Part shown: piece after piece, positions 16,129 to 24,345 of the stretch
Layout: each line of letters starts with the position of its first letter
Numbering within the stretch: position 1 is the first letter of the stretch
Source: Qipengyuania mesophila
GTDB lineage: Bacteria; Pseudomonadota; Alphaproteobacteria; Sphingomonadales; Sphingomonadaceae
Assembly (NCBI RefSeq): GCF_019711655.1
Contig: NZ_JAIGNU010000001.1
Coordinates: 186,001-250,000, forward strand
DNA length: 64,000 nt
Direction of reading: 5' to 3'
Made by a program: the position numbers and the translations under genes
Notes under the pieces: model-generated
What the model was told of the DNA's origin: nothing
The model's database searches: none
Seen by the model: the letters and a program-made list of their open reading frames with translations, nothing else

Positions 16129-17164
16129 TCCGGTACCCAGCCGCGCGCGGATTACAGCGATTCGCGCGCGCCTGACCCTTTCCCGGTTGCTGCTACCGAC
16201 GCTCCTGTCGGCGGCGGCGGCCGGTCCGGCGCTGGCCGAAGAGACCATCGAGACGCCAGGCCGCGCGCCGGTGCCACTCGAAATCTTCCAGCAAAGCGAA
16301 ACGCGGCTGTTCCAGGTCGGCTATCGCCTGGCGACCGCCAATGCGCCCTTCTGCGAGCGGGCGATCCAGGTCTCCGGCCTGCTGATCCATGACGCCGACA
16401 GCTACGGCAATCCCGCGGCGGTGCGCGCGCTGTTCCACCTGAACGGTGACATCGGCGCGCAGGCCGTCGCGCCGCAATCGCCGGCTGCGCTGGCGGGCAT
16501 CCTCCAGAACGACACCATACTGGCCATCGATGGCAAGGCGATCGCCGATCAATGGCCGAAAACCGATCCGCGCTGGAAGCGGTCCTTCGCGCTGCGCGAC
16601 GCCATCGACGAGGCACTGGTTCGTGGCCCGGTCGAGATCAGCTGGCAATCCGCAGGCATGCCGGCACAGAGCGCGACGATCGCGGGTGTCCCCGCCTGTC
16701 CGACCCGTTTCGAACTGATCGACTCCAAGGATAGCGCAGCGGCCGACGGCGAGCGCGTGCTGGTCGGTGAGAAATTTCCCGGCCTCGCCTATGAGGAAGC
16801 CGACTTCGCTGCGGCGATTGCCCACGAGATGGCGCACAACATCCTGCGGCACCCGCAGACTTTCGACAAGACCGGCTGGAAGCGGAAGCGGGTTCGCCTG
16901 TCCGAACGCGACGCCGACCGCCTGATGCCCTGGCTGCTGCAGAACGCCGGCTACGATCCGCGCGCGGCAGTCCACTTCATGCGCACCTGGGGCCCCCGGC
17001 ACGGCGGATGGATCTTCCGTTCGCGCGACCACGACGGCTGGGACGAGCGCGTCGAATTCATCGAGGCGGAACTGCCGAAGATCGAAGCGGTCCTCGACGC
17101 GGATGGCAAAGCCGACTGGAAAACGCACTTCACCCAATTGCTGCCGGCGCATCCGACCGACTAA
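16112..17164 (+). CDS. Secreted M48-like metalloprotease with PDZ-like domain
   Basis: A 350-residue exported protein. The GTG at 16112 overlaps the SapC gene by 17 bases and is the only start that retains the signal peptide (LSRLLLPTLLSAAAAGPALA). A PDZ-like segment lies near residues 120-145 (SPAALAGILQNDTILAIDG). The protease signature HEMAH (HExxH) is near residue 242, with a downstream ERDAD as probable third zinc ligand. It resembles periplasmic BepA/M48 quality-control proteases in layout, although substrates are unknown. Overlap with SapC indicates translational coupling. Confidence 0.75.
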   Translation: MSPLPDPVPSRARITAIRARLTLSRLLLPTLLSAAAAGPALAEETIETPGRAPVPLEIFQQSETRLFQVGYRLATANAPFCERAIQVSGLLIHDADSYGNPAAVRALFHLNGDIGAQAVAPQSPAALAGILQNDTILAIDGKAIADQWPKTDPRWKRSFALRDAIDEALVRGPVEISWQSAGMPAQSATIAGVPACPTRFELIDSKDSAAADGERVLVGEKFPGLAYEEADFAAAIAHEMAHNILRHPQTFDKTGWKRKRVRLSERDADRLMPWLLQNAGYDPRAAVHFMRTWGPRHGGWIFRSRDHDGWDERVEFIEAELPKIEAVLDADGKADWKTHFTQLLPAHPTD

Positions 17165-17220
17165 GCCCTGTCTCCAGGCTGCGAATCCCGATATGGCAGC
17201 GACTTGGCAGGGAGAAGAGG

Positions 17221-18258
17221 ATGGGCCGGATCGTCCCGGTGATTTTGTGCGGTGGTAGCGGAACGCGGCTCTGGCCGCGCAGCAGGGCCGCCAAGCCCAA
17301 GCCGTTCCTGCCCCTGCTCGGCGAACGCACGCTCTATCAGGACACTCTCGCCCGCTGCTCCGATCGCGAAGAATTTGCCGCGCCCATGGTGGTGATCGGC
17401 GAACAGCACCTCGACCATGCGCGCACGCAGGCGGCCGACATTTCTCCCGATGCGATCTTCATCGTGGAACCCACCGGCCGCAACACCGCGCCCGCCGTGG
17501 CGCTGGCGGCCCGTTCGGTCGATCCCGACGACATCATGCTGGTCTGCCCGAGCGATCATTTCATCGCCGACGCCAGCGCCTTTCGGCGCATCGCGACCGA
17601 GGCGGCCGCACTTGCAAGATCCGGCTGGCTGGTCTGCTTCGGAATTTCGGCGACCGCGCCGGAGACCGGCTACGGATATTTGCGCCGCGGTGAAGCTCTG
17701 GAGGGCGGCTATCGGGTGCAGAAATTCGTCGAGAAGCCCGAGCTCGAGACCGCCATCGGCTTCCTCGCCGATGGGGGATACGCCTGGAACGGCGGCATCT
17801 TCGCCCTCCCTGCCGGCCAATTTCTCGAGGAGCTGGCCACGCACCGCCCCGAGATGGCGCGATTGGTGGAAGATGCCCATTCGGGGGCTCAACGCTCAGG
17901 CTCCTGCCTGCGCCCCGATCGCGAGGCCTTCGCGGCGATCGCCGGCGAATCGATCGACTACGCGATCATGGAAAATACCGACCGGGCGGCGATGGTCGAT
18001 GCCGCGTTCGGCTGGTCCGACATCGGCAACTGGAACGCCATCTACGATCACAGGAAGTCCGCCGACGGGACGAATGTCATCGTGGGACAGGGCGAGATCA
18101 TCGATTCCGAAGGGACGATGATCGATACCGACGGCCCCTTCGTCACGGTGGTGGGCGTCAGCGACGTGGTGGTGGTGGTCGATGGCGAGGATGTTCTCGT
18201 CGCCTCACGCGACGCCGCACAGCAGGTGGGCAATGCCCACAGAAGCCGGAAGCAATGA
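17221..18258 (+). CDS. manC: Mannose-1-phosphate guanylyltransferase
   Basis: A 345-residue nucleotidyltransferase that makes GDP-mannose from mannose-1-phosphate and GTP. It has the pyrophosphorylase signature LCGGSGTRLWPRSR at residues 9-22, then PKPFLPLLGE, EPTGRNTAPA, CPSDHFI, FVEKPELETA and the WNGGIF motif. The length fits the single-domain guanylyltransferase without the C-terminal isomerase domain of bifunctional AlgA. That activity is supplied by manA, which overlaps it by four bases (ATGA). The ATG 17221 follows GGGAGAAGAGG, an excellent ribosome-binding site. Confidence 0.92.
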   Translation: MGRIVPVILCGGSGTRLWPRSRAAKPKPFLPLLGERTLYQDTLARCSDREEFAAPMVVIGEQHLDHARTQAADISPDAIFIVEPTGRNTAPAVALAARSVDPDDIMLVCPSDHFIADASAFRRIATEAAALARSGWLVCFGISATAPETGYGYLRRGEALEGGYRVQKFVEKPELETAIGFLADGGYAWNGGIFALPAGQFLEELATHRPEMARLVEDAHSGAQRSGSCLRPDREAFAAIAGESIDYAIMENTDRAAMVDAAFGWSDIGNWNAIYDHRKSADGTNVIVGQGEIIDSEGTMIDTDGPFVTVVGVSDVVVVVDGEDVLVASRDAAQQVGNAHRSRKQ

Positions 18259-19058
18259 TCGAAAAGCTTTCGCGAAAATTCGTCGAGAAGGTCTGGGGTG
18301 TCGATCGCCTCCCGGCCGAATTCGGTACCGGGCATGAAGCGCGGATCGGCGAAGTGTGGTTCGAGCCGCCCGCGCAACTCCCCGAACTCCTCGCCAAGTA
18401 CATCTTCACCAGCGAGCGCCTGTCGGTCCAGAACCACCCCAACGACGACCAAGCGCGCGCTCTGGGACTTGGCTCCTGCGGCAAGAGTGAGTGCTGGATC
18501 ATCCTCGACAGCGAACCCGATGCGGAAATCGCGGTGGGTTTCACGCGCGAGGTCGCGATCGAGGATGTGAGGAAAGCCGCACTCGACGGATCGATCGTCG
18601 ACTTGCTCGCCTGGCACAAGGTTTCGCAGGGCGATGTCTTCTATATTCCGCCGGGGACCGTCCACGCGATCGGGGGCGGCGTGAACCTGGTCGAAATCCA
18701 GCAGAATTCCGACATCACTTTCCGGCTGTACGATTACGGCAGACCTCGCCCGCTGCATCTCGACGAGGCGCTCGCGGCGGCCATCACCACGCCCTATCCC
18801 GCGCACCTGCGCTCGAGGCTGGAGCACGCGGGGCTCGTCCTGGTCGACGGCGAGCACTTCAAGCTGTTCTGCATCCGCACCGACGATACGCCCACGATCG
18901 ATGCGAGTGGCCCGGCCCTCGCCCTCCCCTTGACCGGCGAGCCTTCAGTCGATGAAGGCATGCTGGCGCTGGGTGAATGCGTGCTGGTCGAGAATATCGC
19001 CAACGCGCGCTTCTCGGGTTCGGGAATCGTGCTTTTAGCCCAACCCGCCGCGCGATAG
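18255..19058 (+). CDS. manA: Mannose-6-phosphate isomerase, class I
   Basis: A 267-residue zinc isomerase interconverting fructose-6-phosphate and mannose-6-phosphate. Zinc-site motifs are visible: SVQNHPNDDQA near residue 56, SECWIIL near 77 and FYIPPGTVHAIGGGVNLVEIQQNSD near 130-155. It is shorter than E. coli ManA, as is common for compact proteobacterial versions that lack the helical insertion. Coupled to manC through an ATGA overlap; together with an unlinked phosphomannomutase they supply GDP-mannose for surface polysaccharide. Confidence 0.9.
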   Translation: MIEKLSRKFVEKVWGVDRLPAEFGTGHEARIGEVWFEPPAQLPELLAKYIFTSERLSVQNHPNDDQARALGLGSCGKSECWIILDSEPDAEIAVGFTREVAIEDVRKAALDGSIVDLLAWHKVSQGDVFYIPPGTVHAIGGGVNLVEIQQNSDITFRLYDYGRPRPLHLDEALAAAITTPYPAHLRSRLEHAGLVLVDGEHFKLFCIRTDDTPTIDASGPALALPLTGEPSVDEGMLALGECVLVENIANARFSGSGIVLLAQPAAR

Positions 19059-19115
19059 CCGATCAACCGGGCAAAAGACGCGATGGGTCACAGGTGTTTG
19101 TACGCCGCGCTCATC

Positions 19116-19144
19116 TTGAAAGCTCGATAGGCGACAACTATTTC
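19116..19144 (+). promoter_or_regulatory. Candidate promoter of the small RNA
   Basis: TTGAAA at 19116-19121 and TATTTC at 19139-19144 are separated by exactly 17 bases, giving a sigma-70-like promoter. Transcription would begin close to 19150, just before the first hairpin of the candidate RNA, giving a transcript of about 105 bases up to the terminator at 19252. Confidence 0.4.
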
Positions 19145-19252
19145 GAGATTGCCGGCCGGGCTTCCCCTCATGGCCCTCCCGGCAGATGCACGTGAGTGCA
19201 TTTCCTCCCTGAACCTTGGCCACCTCGCGCTTCTTGCGCGGGGTGGTTTTTT
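19145..19252 (+). ncRNA. Candidate trans-acting small RNA (SuhB / alpha-r14-like)
   Basis: This stretch holds three RNA-like elements and no gene. First is a hairpin with arms GCCGGG (19155-19160) and CCCGGC (19178-19183) around a C/U-rich loop. Second is a perfect stem ATGCAC-GTGA-GTGCAT (19186-19201). Third is an exposed CCTCCC (19204-19209, anti-Shine-Dalgarno-like) leading into a terminator. A C/U-rich anti-SD segment ahead of a terminator hairpin is typical of the alphaproteobacterial SuhB/alpha-r14 small RNAs, which block translation; a SuhB RNA is known in Sphingopyxis. Family membership is inference from this layout and needs a covariance-model search. Confidence 0.5.
19220..19252 (+). 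terminator. Rho-independent terminator
   Basis: The arms CCACCTCGCGC (19220-19230) and GCGCGGGGTGG (19236-19246) form an 11-bp stem with one T:G pair and a TTCTT loop, followed by six T (19247-19252). It ends the candidate small RNA and any read-through from manC-manA. Confidence 0.85.
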
Positions 19253-19261
19253 CTTGAACGA

Positions 19262-20212
19262 CTATTCAGCTGCCTGGGCGATCGGCCCGCGGCGCGCCAT
19301 GGTCGCGACCTCGGCACCCAGCGTGCGGACCAGGCCTGAAAGAAGCTTCACGATCGCTGGCAGGCGCGCGCTCGGCTGGTCGAGCCGCGCATCGAGATAG
19401 GTGCTGCGGCACACTTCGATCTGGAGCGCATGGATTCCGCGCGCCGTCTGCCCATAGCGGTCGAGCACATAGCCCCCCGAATAGGGCCGGTTGTGCGCCA
19501 CACGGCGGCCATGGGTGGCGAGATAGCGCAGCGCCAAGTCGACCAGGCCGGGATCACAGGAGGCGCCGAAACGATCGCCGATCACGAACTCTGCCGGGCG
19601 GTCCTGCGGATGCGTCCGCTTCAGAGGCGGCATCGAATGGAGGTCGATCAGCAGCGCGACGCCCCAGCGATCGCGCAGGCGTTCGAGTTCGCTGCCCAGT
19701 GCAGCGTGATAGGGGGTGTAAATCCCGGCGATCCAGGCATCGAGTTCGCCCTTCGTCAGCGGCCTGCGCCAGAGTTCCCCCATCCCCGGGATACGCCGGG
19801 GGACGAGGCCGAGGCCACTGCGCGACCGACGGTTCGCGAGGCTGTGCCGCACGGGCTTGGGCTTGGAGCCCTGGACCATGCCCCAGTCGACGTCGTCGAC
19901 CGAGCGGTTGAGATCGATCATCGCACGCGGCGCCTGTGCCAGCAGGAGACTGGTACCGTTGGCGCTCGCAACCGGGCCGGCGACCGCGTCGATGTGGCGG
20001 TCCTCGAGCCGCAGGCGGGCTTCATCGGGTTCGCGCAGCGATGCGAGCATGTCGTCGGGATAGGCACGGCCGCAATGCGGTGCGGCGATCAGCACCGGTA
20101 TCGCACACTCGCCGAATCGGCAGAGCCGGTACGAAGGCAGACTCAGACCGGGGATTTCACCGCCGGACACATGTTCGGCGCCAGCCCATGGTTCTGCCCG
20201 CGTGTCATCCAT
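19262..20212 (-). CDS. N-formylglutamate amidohydrolase family protein
   Basis: A 316-residue zinc hydrolase of the N-formylglutamate deformylase family, which in histidine degradation releases glutamate and formate. Motifs seen: IAAPHCGRAYP near residue 43 and DRHIDAVAGP near 70, DLNRSVDD near 99, and LLIDLHSMPP near 190. No hut genes are nearby, so the physiological substrate may differ. The divergent neighbour is cpdR; this pairing is common in alphaproteobacteria and supports both calls, although why they travel together is not clear. Confidence 0.85.
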   Translation of the reverse strand: MDDTRAEPWAGAEHVSGGEIPGLSLPSYRLCRFGECAIPVLIAAPHCGRAYPDDMLASLREPDEARLRLEDRHIDAVAGPVASANGTSLLLAQAPRAMIDLNRSVDDVDWGMVQGSKPKPVRHSLANRRSRSGLGLVPRRIPGMGELWRRPLTKGELDAWIAGIYTPYHAALGSELERLRDRWGVALLIDLHSMPPLKRTHPQDRPAEFVIGDRFGASCDPGLVDLALRYLATHGRRVAHNRPYSGGYVLDRYGQTARGIHALQIEVCRSTYLDARLDQPSARLPAIVKLLSGLVRTLGAEVATMARRGPIAQAAE

Positions 20213-20403
20213 CGTGTGATCGTCGGGCGCATGCCCGCATTAATCAAGTCCGGAATTGCTCGCGCGCATTGCACGGTGCGTCGCCTTCCCTCTCACGGTG
20301 CGCCTTCCCGGCCCCACCCCACGCCGCAGCAGCCCTGCCTTCGCATTAACAATGATCGTTTTGGATACATGCTTTTTTAAAGCCCCCGCGCTAGAGATGC
20401 GCA

Positions 20404-20796
20404 ATGACGCAAAACCAGCCCCCGCGCATTCTGCTGGCCGAGGATGACGACGCCATGCGCGTTTACCTCGAACGTGCACTGGTCAAAGCCGGCTACGCGG
20501 TCGATTCGGTCGACCGGGGCACCGATGCCCTCCCCCTTCTCGAAGAGGGCAATTACGATCTCCTGCTCTCCGACATCGTGATGCCCGAGATGGACGGGAT
20601 CGAACTGGCGCAGCGCTGCAATGAGGTCAGCCCCGACACCAAGGTGATGTTCATCACCGGCTTCGCCGCGGTCACGCTCAAGGCGAGCCGCGAGCAACCG
20701 CATGCCAAGGTCCTGTCGAAACCCTTCCATCTGCGCGACCTCGTGCTCGAGGTCGAGCGCGTGCTGGAGGACCCGGTGAGCGCACGCCTGTATTAA
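20404..20796 (+). CDS. cpdR: Single-domain response regulator CpdR
   Basis: A 130-residue stand-alone receiver domain. The acidic pocket is EDD at residues 13-15, the phospho-acceptor is D57 (LLLSDIVMPEMDG) and the conserved lysine is in VLSKPF. There is no output domain, as expected for CpdR. In Caulobacter, CpdR is phosphorylated through CckA-ChpT and, when unphosphorylated, primes the ClpXP protease to degrade CtrA and other substrates. cckA itself lies at 54-56.6 kb. The position beside N-formylglutamate amidohydrolase matches other alphaproteobacterial genomes. Confidence 0.85.
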   Translation: MTQNQPPRILLAEDDDAMRVYLERALVKAGYAVDSVDRGTDALPLLEEGNYDLLLSDIVMPEMDGIELAQRCNEVSPDTKVMFITGFAAVTLKASREQPHAKVLSKPFHLRDLVLEVERVLEDPVSARLY

Positions 20797-20810
20797 GTGC
20801 GATTAGGGCC

Positions 20811-20839
20811 TTGCGCGGTTTTCCAAGCCTCGCTAAAGG
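20811..20839 (+). promoter_or_regulatory. Candidate tRNA-Val promoter
   Basis: TTGCGC (20811-20816), a 17-base spacer and TAAAGG (20834-20839) lie 35 bases before the tRNA. A GC-rich run GGGCCCGCC follows the -10, resembling the GC-rich discriminator of stringently controlled stable-RNA promoters. Support is by position and spacing only. Confidence 0.35.
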
Positions 20840-20874
20840 GCCCGCCTGCCCCGCAAGGGCGCACTCGATGGTGC

Positions 20875-20949
20875 GGGCGTATAGCTCAGTGGTAGAGCAC
20901 TATGTTGACATCGTAGGGGTCCCAAGTTCGAACCTTGGTACGCCCACCA
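20875..20949 (+). tRNA. tRNA-Val (anticodon GAC)
   Basis: A complete cloverleaf can be drawn. The acceptor arm GGGCGTA pairs with TACGCCC; the D arm is GCTC/GAGC; the anticodon arm CTATG/CGTAG encloses the loop TTGACAT with anticodon GAC; and the T arm carries GTTCGAA. The discriminator A and the CCA end are encoded (20946-20949). It lies downstream of cpdR and is followed 21 bases later by a strong terminator. Confidence 0.96.
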
Positions 20950-20969
20950 TCGAAGCCTTCAGAGGCATG

Positions 20970-20999
20970 AAAAAGCCCGCCGGATCGGCGGGCTTTTTT
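20970..20999 (+). terminator. Rho-independent terminator after tRNA-Val
   Basis: GCCCGCCG (20975-20982) and CGGCGGGC (20986-20993) form a perfect 8-bp stem with a GAT loop, followed by six T. It is preceded by five A, so it could work in both directions, but the tRNA is the gene it serves. The following 214 bases up to the next gene show no further recognisable element. Confidence 0.92.
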
Positions 21000-21213
21000 G
21001 TTTTTATGGTCTGCAAACCGACGGAAAGTTGGTTAGGCAACGTCGAAAGTTCGGAAACAACGGCCGGCAAGCCACATCGCGCTAGAACCGTCGATTGAAT
21101 CCATTCAGATCTGTTCCGAAAAAGCACGATCTTGCAACCAGTTGCAAGGTACCTTTTGAGGTGCAATTGCAATTGGGTTCGTTTCGAAATCAATCTAGTT
21201 TGGGACACTCAAA

Positions 21214-21660
21214 ATGACCAGCGACAGGCAAATGGCCGCAAACCGACGCAATGCACTCCGAAGCACCGGTCCACGTAGTCCCGAGGGACGCGATCGAAGC
21301 AGCCGCAACGCCCAATCTCATGGCGTCCTGAGCGAGCGTGTAACGACCGACGGCGAGGGAGGAGACCTATATCGACAGATGCTGAGCGAGCTGATCGCCG
21401 AATACGCGCCGCGATCCGAGACTGAACATCTGCTCGTGCAGCGTTTGGCAAATTTATTCTGGAGAGAGAGGAGATTGATTCATGCAGAACGACAGGAACT
21501 CTCGCAAATCGAAGGAAACATTTTTGAGACTGCTTCGGGCTCCTCAACTTCGCTCCCTATATCGCGGCAGCTTCTGATCGGCAGATATCAAACTATGATC
21601 ACGAATCAGATTGCGATGACGATTGGGCAACTAAACAGACTACTCGAAAGAGAAATTTGA
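21214..21660 (+). CDS. Hypothetical protein of the NALRSTGPRSPEGR type
   Basis: A 148-residue basic protein of unknown function. The N-terminal block AANRRNALRSTGPRSPEGR followed by RSSRNAQSHG is characteristic of a widespread uncharacterised bacterial family that often occurs in several copies per genome and near variable DNA. Residues 50-100 are predicted helical (LYRQMLSELIAEYAPRSETE, then LLVQRLANLFWRERRLIHAER). It lies between tRNA-Val and the AT-richer EPS flank and is the first gene of the compositionally different segment. No function should be assumed. Confidence 0.6.
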   Translation: MTSDRQMAANRRNALRSTGPRSPEGRDRSSRNAQSHGVLSERVTTDGEGGDLYRQMLSELIAEYAPRSETEHLLVQRLANLFWRERRLIHAERQELSQIEGNIFETASGSSTSLPISRQLLIGRYQTMITNQIAMTIGQLNRLLEREI

Positions 21661-21698
21661 TAGAAATCACTAGTATTATTATTGGATGGAGCTGAAGT

Positions 21699-22805
21699 CT
21701 AACTACTTCTATCAAGGTCAAGTAAAACCTCTTGATAAGATCGATGGATTATTTCGAAACTAAACTGATCTTCGTGTCGCCTGCGCGCACTAGCGCGAGC
21801 TGTTGAGAGGTTAGATGTCCCGCTTTCGACTGTAGCCAAAATCGATTGCAGCCCCTCCCGATCCGAAAAATAGAGCTGGTCATCGCCGGCAACCCAGCGA
21901 TTAAAGCGATTGTCATGGGCAATGACAGCATTTCCGGCTCCCAAGGCCTCGACCAACGACGGGTTCGTACCCCCGACAGTATGGCCATGAATATAGGCGC
22001 GCGCATGGAAGCGAAGGGCCTGAACCGTCGGCAGATCGTAAATTGCACCCGGAAACAGGACCTGTCCGCTCGCCGCAGCCTGAACCCGGTTGTGATAGGC
22101 GTTGCCGAGGTCCAACCTGCCCAGCACTACCAGCTTCATCTGGCGCGCTTTGGCTGAAAAAGCCTCAACGATTTCGAGAATGGAGTTCTCGGGCTCGATG
22201 CGGGCAATCGATACGCAATAGCTATTGGATTCGAGTCCAAAGTCGGCGATGAGCTCTTCCGGAGCATCGTCGATCCGATCTGAGCCATAGGGAATCATCA
22301 CCGGTTTGCGTAGGCTGCGACGTGCAGTGTGCTTCGCTATCTCGGGGTGATCGCAAATCGGCACGTCGCACAAATTGGCCCCTGCCAGTTCGTTGAGAAA
22401 GAACCACGCCTTTGCGGGCAAGCTCCATTTGTCGCGCTTCCACTCAATGCCGTCCATGTTCATCGCGATCCTACGCCCCCGTAGCCGCTCAGCAAAATTG
22501 AACAGCGCGGTGTTGTACCCGAGCACCAGGTCGACCCCCGGACGCGTGATGACGTCACGCACACAGGCCGCATCGAACTCCATCGTGCCGACCGCCCCTG
22601 CACGCTTCGGACAGAAGTGGACCCGGTGAATCCCTTCCCACTCGTCTTCCCAGTGCGCCTTCCCGTCGAGTGGCTCGTCGGCCTGGCAATAGACCACCAC
22701 CGAATGGCCCTGATCGCGCATATAGGGGGCGAACTTGGCGGCAAAACTCTCAAAGCCGCCGTGCGCGGCAGGAATGCCCCGAATGCCTAGGATGTTGAGA
22801 TGCAT
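21699..22805 (-). CDS. DUF1972-type family 4 glycosyltransferase
   Basis: A 368-residue GT-B glycosyltransferase. The N-terminus NILGIRGIPAAHGGFESFA is the signature of the DUF1972 group, which includes rhamnosyltransferases of the WsaF/WbbL-like kind. A nucleotide-sugar-binding C-terminal domain follows, with HGHTVGGTNPSLVEALGAGN near residue 270-290. It probably adds a sugar, perhaps rhamnose from the rfb pathway encoded nearby, to the EPS repeat unit on the cytoplasmic side; the donor is inferred. It lies 2 bases downstream of the polymerase gene, so the two form a transcription unit. Confidence 0.85.
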   Translation of the reverse strand: MHLNILGIRGIPAAHGGFESFAAKFAPYMRDQGHSVVVYCQADEPLDGKAHWEDEWEGIHRVHFCPKRAGAVGTMEFDAACVRDVITRPGVDLVLGYNTALFNFAERLRGRRIAMNMDGIEWKRDKWSLPAKAWFFLNELAGANLCDVPICDHPEIAKHTARRSLRKPVMIPYGSDRIDDAPEELIADFGLESNSYCVSIARIEPENSILEIVEAFSAKARQMKLVVLGRLDLGNAYHNRVQAAASGQVLFPGAIYDLPTVQALRFHARAYIHGHTVGGTNPSLVEALGAGNAVIAHDNRFNRWVAGDDQLYFSDREGLQSILATVESGTSNLSTARASARRRHEDQFSFEIIHRSYQEVLLDLDRSS

Positions 22806-22807
22806 TC

Positions 22808-24160
22808 TTACCCTTTAGCCCGGGATTTCTGGCGTCGACTCAAGAGAATGACCATCGCGATTGACGATAAAATTGCGCCATAGCTGTAGTTGAACACCGG
22901 GGTGGCAAAGGAAACCACAACCAACGCCGGCAACACGCAAATCGCGAAACTCCTCACTGGGTCTGGCAGGCCGTCATCCTTCCAGCGGATGGCGACGAAG
23001 ACGGAAATCGCGAAGACCGAGGCGTAGATAAGAAATCCGACAACGCCTTGCTCGGCAAGAATCTTCGGCCAGAATGTGTCCACCAAGAAGCTACCATCAC
23101 GAATACTGCCCCCATGAATAGAGTTAATTCCATATTTAAAATATAGAGGGCTATAATAGACGTCTCGTGAAGCGGACGAACCCCAGGTTCCCCATCCGGA
23201 TCCAAAAGGGAAGTAATTAAGGGCTATATCAGGCGCATATTTATAAAGAGCTACTCTCACAGTTCTCAATCTATCGAAATCGCCGAACGTATCGATCCTA
23301 TCCCACACCGCGTTCGAAAGTGGGTTATCCGTGATGATAGCCAGAATAGCTATGGTTGCCGTAGCAAATCGTAGGGGCATTGCCCTCAAGTTCGCGCTAA
23401 CAAACCCCGACCGCATCAAAATCGCCACAAAGCCTGCCGCAATTTCCTTGACAGACAATGTCATCAGAAGACTCAACGAAAAGATAAAGAACAAACCGAC
23501 CCCGCTCGCCCTTATTCTATTATTCAAAACTAGATATGAAATAAAACCAAAAAGGGCAACGAAAGCAGTCTTGAACTTGTGGTCGTAAAAACCCAGAGCA
23601 ATCCCGATGCCGACGCGTTTCTCAAGAGGATTCCCCCTGAAATCATGGCCGAGAACGAGCTGCACTAAAATTGCAGCAAAATTTGTCAGCGCCAGCACAA
23701 TTCCAATATAGCATATAACGCGAACGGCAAAGAGAAAATTCTCCTTTCTCGATTGCGTTATTAATAATAAAGAAATCACCAAAACAAATGGCTTTAGATC
23801 AACTATTGCGGAGCGAAAAAATAGTTCATTTAGATATCGACGAGGAACCAAGGGATTGAATATCTGCGATAGAACGCCAACTAGCGCTACCGAAGCCACC
23901 ACCAATACGATCGACCCGGCAGATCGCGGGGTGCGTCCGGATACGCCGAGCCGCACCAAGCCAACCACAAGCAGCGAAGCCACCAGACTTTCATCCAAGT
24001 ATCCGCCAAATGGTTCGGCACCCGAAAGCATATAGCTTGCAGTATCAACAAGGAAGAATAGGACGATGAGCGCCGATGCGAAACGCGTCGCCGCGTCGGG
24101 GCCCGATCGCGCAAGGCGAGGTGTCGGAGCCAGCTCGTTAAATGATGCAACTTGATACAA
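22808..24160 (-). CDS. Wzy-like polysaccharide polymerase (polytopic membrane protein)
   Basis: A protein of about 450 residues with ten or more hydrophobic segments, a polar loop near residues 300-360 (YFPFGSGWGTWGSSASRD, then a segment with GGSIRDGSFLVDTFWPKIL) and further helices. This arrangement is typical of O-antigen or EPS polymerases, which join lipid-linked repeat units in the periplasm; sequence conservation in the class is low. The annotated start is TTG 24160; no better in-frame start precedes the first membrane helix, and the ribosome-binding site is weak. The gene is clearly AT-richer than the core genes around it, suggesting transfer. Confidence 0.65.
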   Translation of the reverse strand: MYQVASFNELAPTPRLARSGPDAATRFASALIVLFFLVDTASYMLSGAEPFGGYLDESLVASLLVVGLVRLGVSGRTPRSAGSIVLVVASVALVGVLSQIFNPLVPRRYLNELFFRSAIVDLKPFVLVISLLLITQSRKENFLFAVRVICYIGIVLALTNFAAILVQLVLGHDFRGNPLEKRVGIGIALGFYDHKFKTAFVALFGFISYLVLNNRIRASGVGLFFIFSLSLLMTLSVKEIAAGFVAILMRSGFVSANLRAMPLRFATATIAILAIITDNPLSNAVWDRIDTFGDFDRLRTVRVALYKYAPDIALNYFPFGSGWGTWGSSASRDVYYSPLYFKYGINSIHGGSIRDGSFLVDTFWPKILAEQGVVGFLIYASVFAISVFVAIRWKDDGLPDPVRSFAICVLPALVVVSFATPVFNYSYGAILSSIAMVILLSRRQKSRAKG

Positions 24161-24345
24161 TGTCCGCGCTTCAAATATTTGCCAGGTAGAGCAGTGCGAC
24201 TACGTTTGTGGTGCCGAACCGAATTGACCTACCCCACCGCAATGCTGACTTGCTTTGGCGGACCTCGGTCTTTGCAGGCAGCATCAGTGAATACAAGGCA
24301 GGCTGCCTCTCCAGAGAAGGTGCCTCCTCTTGGCGAACTCCCACG

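Noticed and set aside
13957..16248. A 763-codon antisense open frame opposite the FAD oxidoreductase and SapC genes.
   Set aside because: High GC content keeps antisense frames open; no domain is recognisable and both sense genes are well supported.
20930..20949. Search for a duplicated tRNA-Val 3' end marking an integrated element.
   Set aside because: No second copy of the tRNA end, no integrase and no transposase was seen within the window.
20811..21208. Open frames over tRNA-Val on both strands, including one ending in a typical tRNA-derived peptide.
   Set aside because: They translate the tRNA and terminator and are classic false predictions next to tRNA genes.
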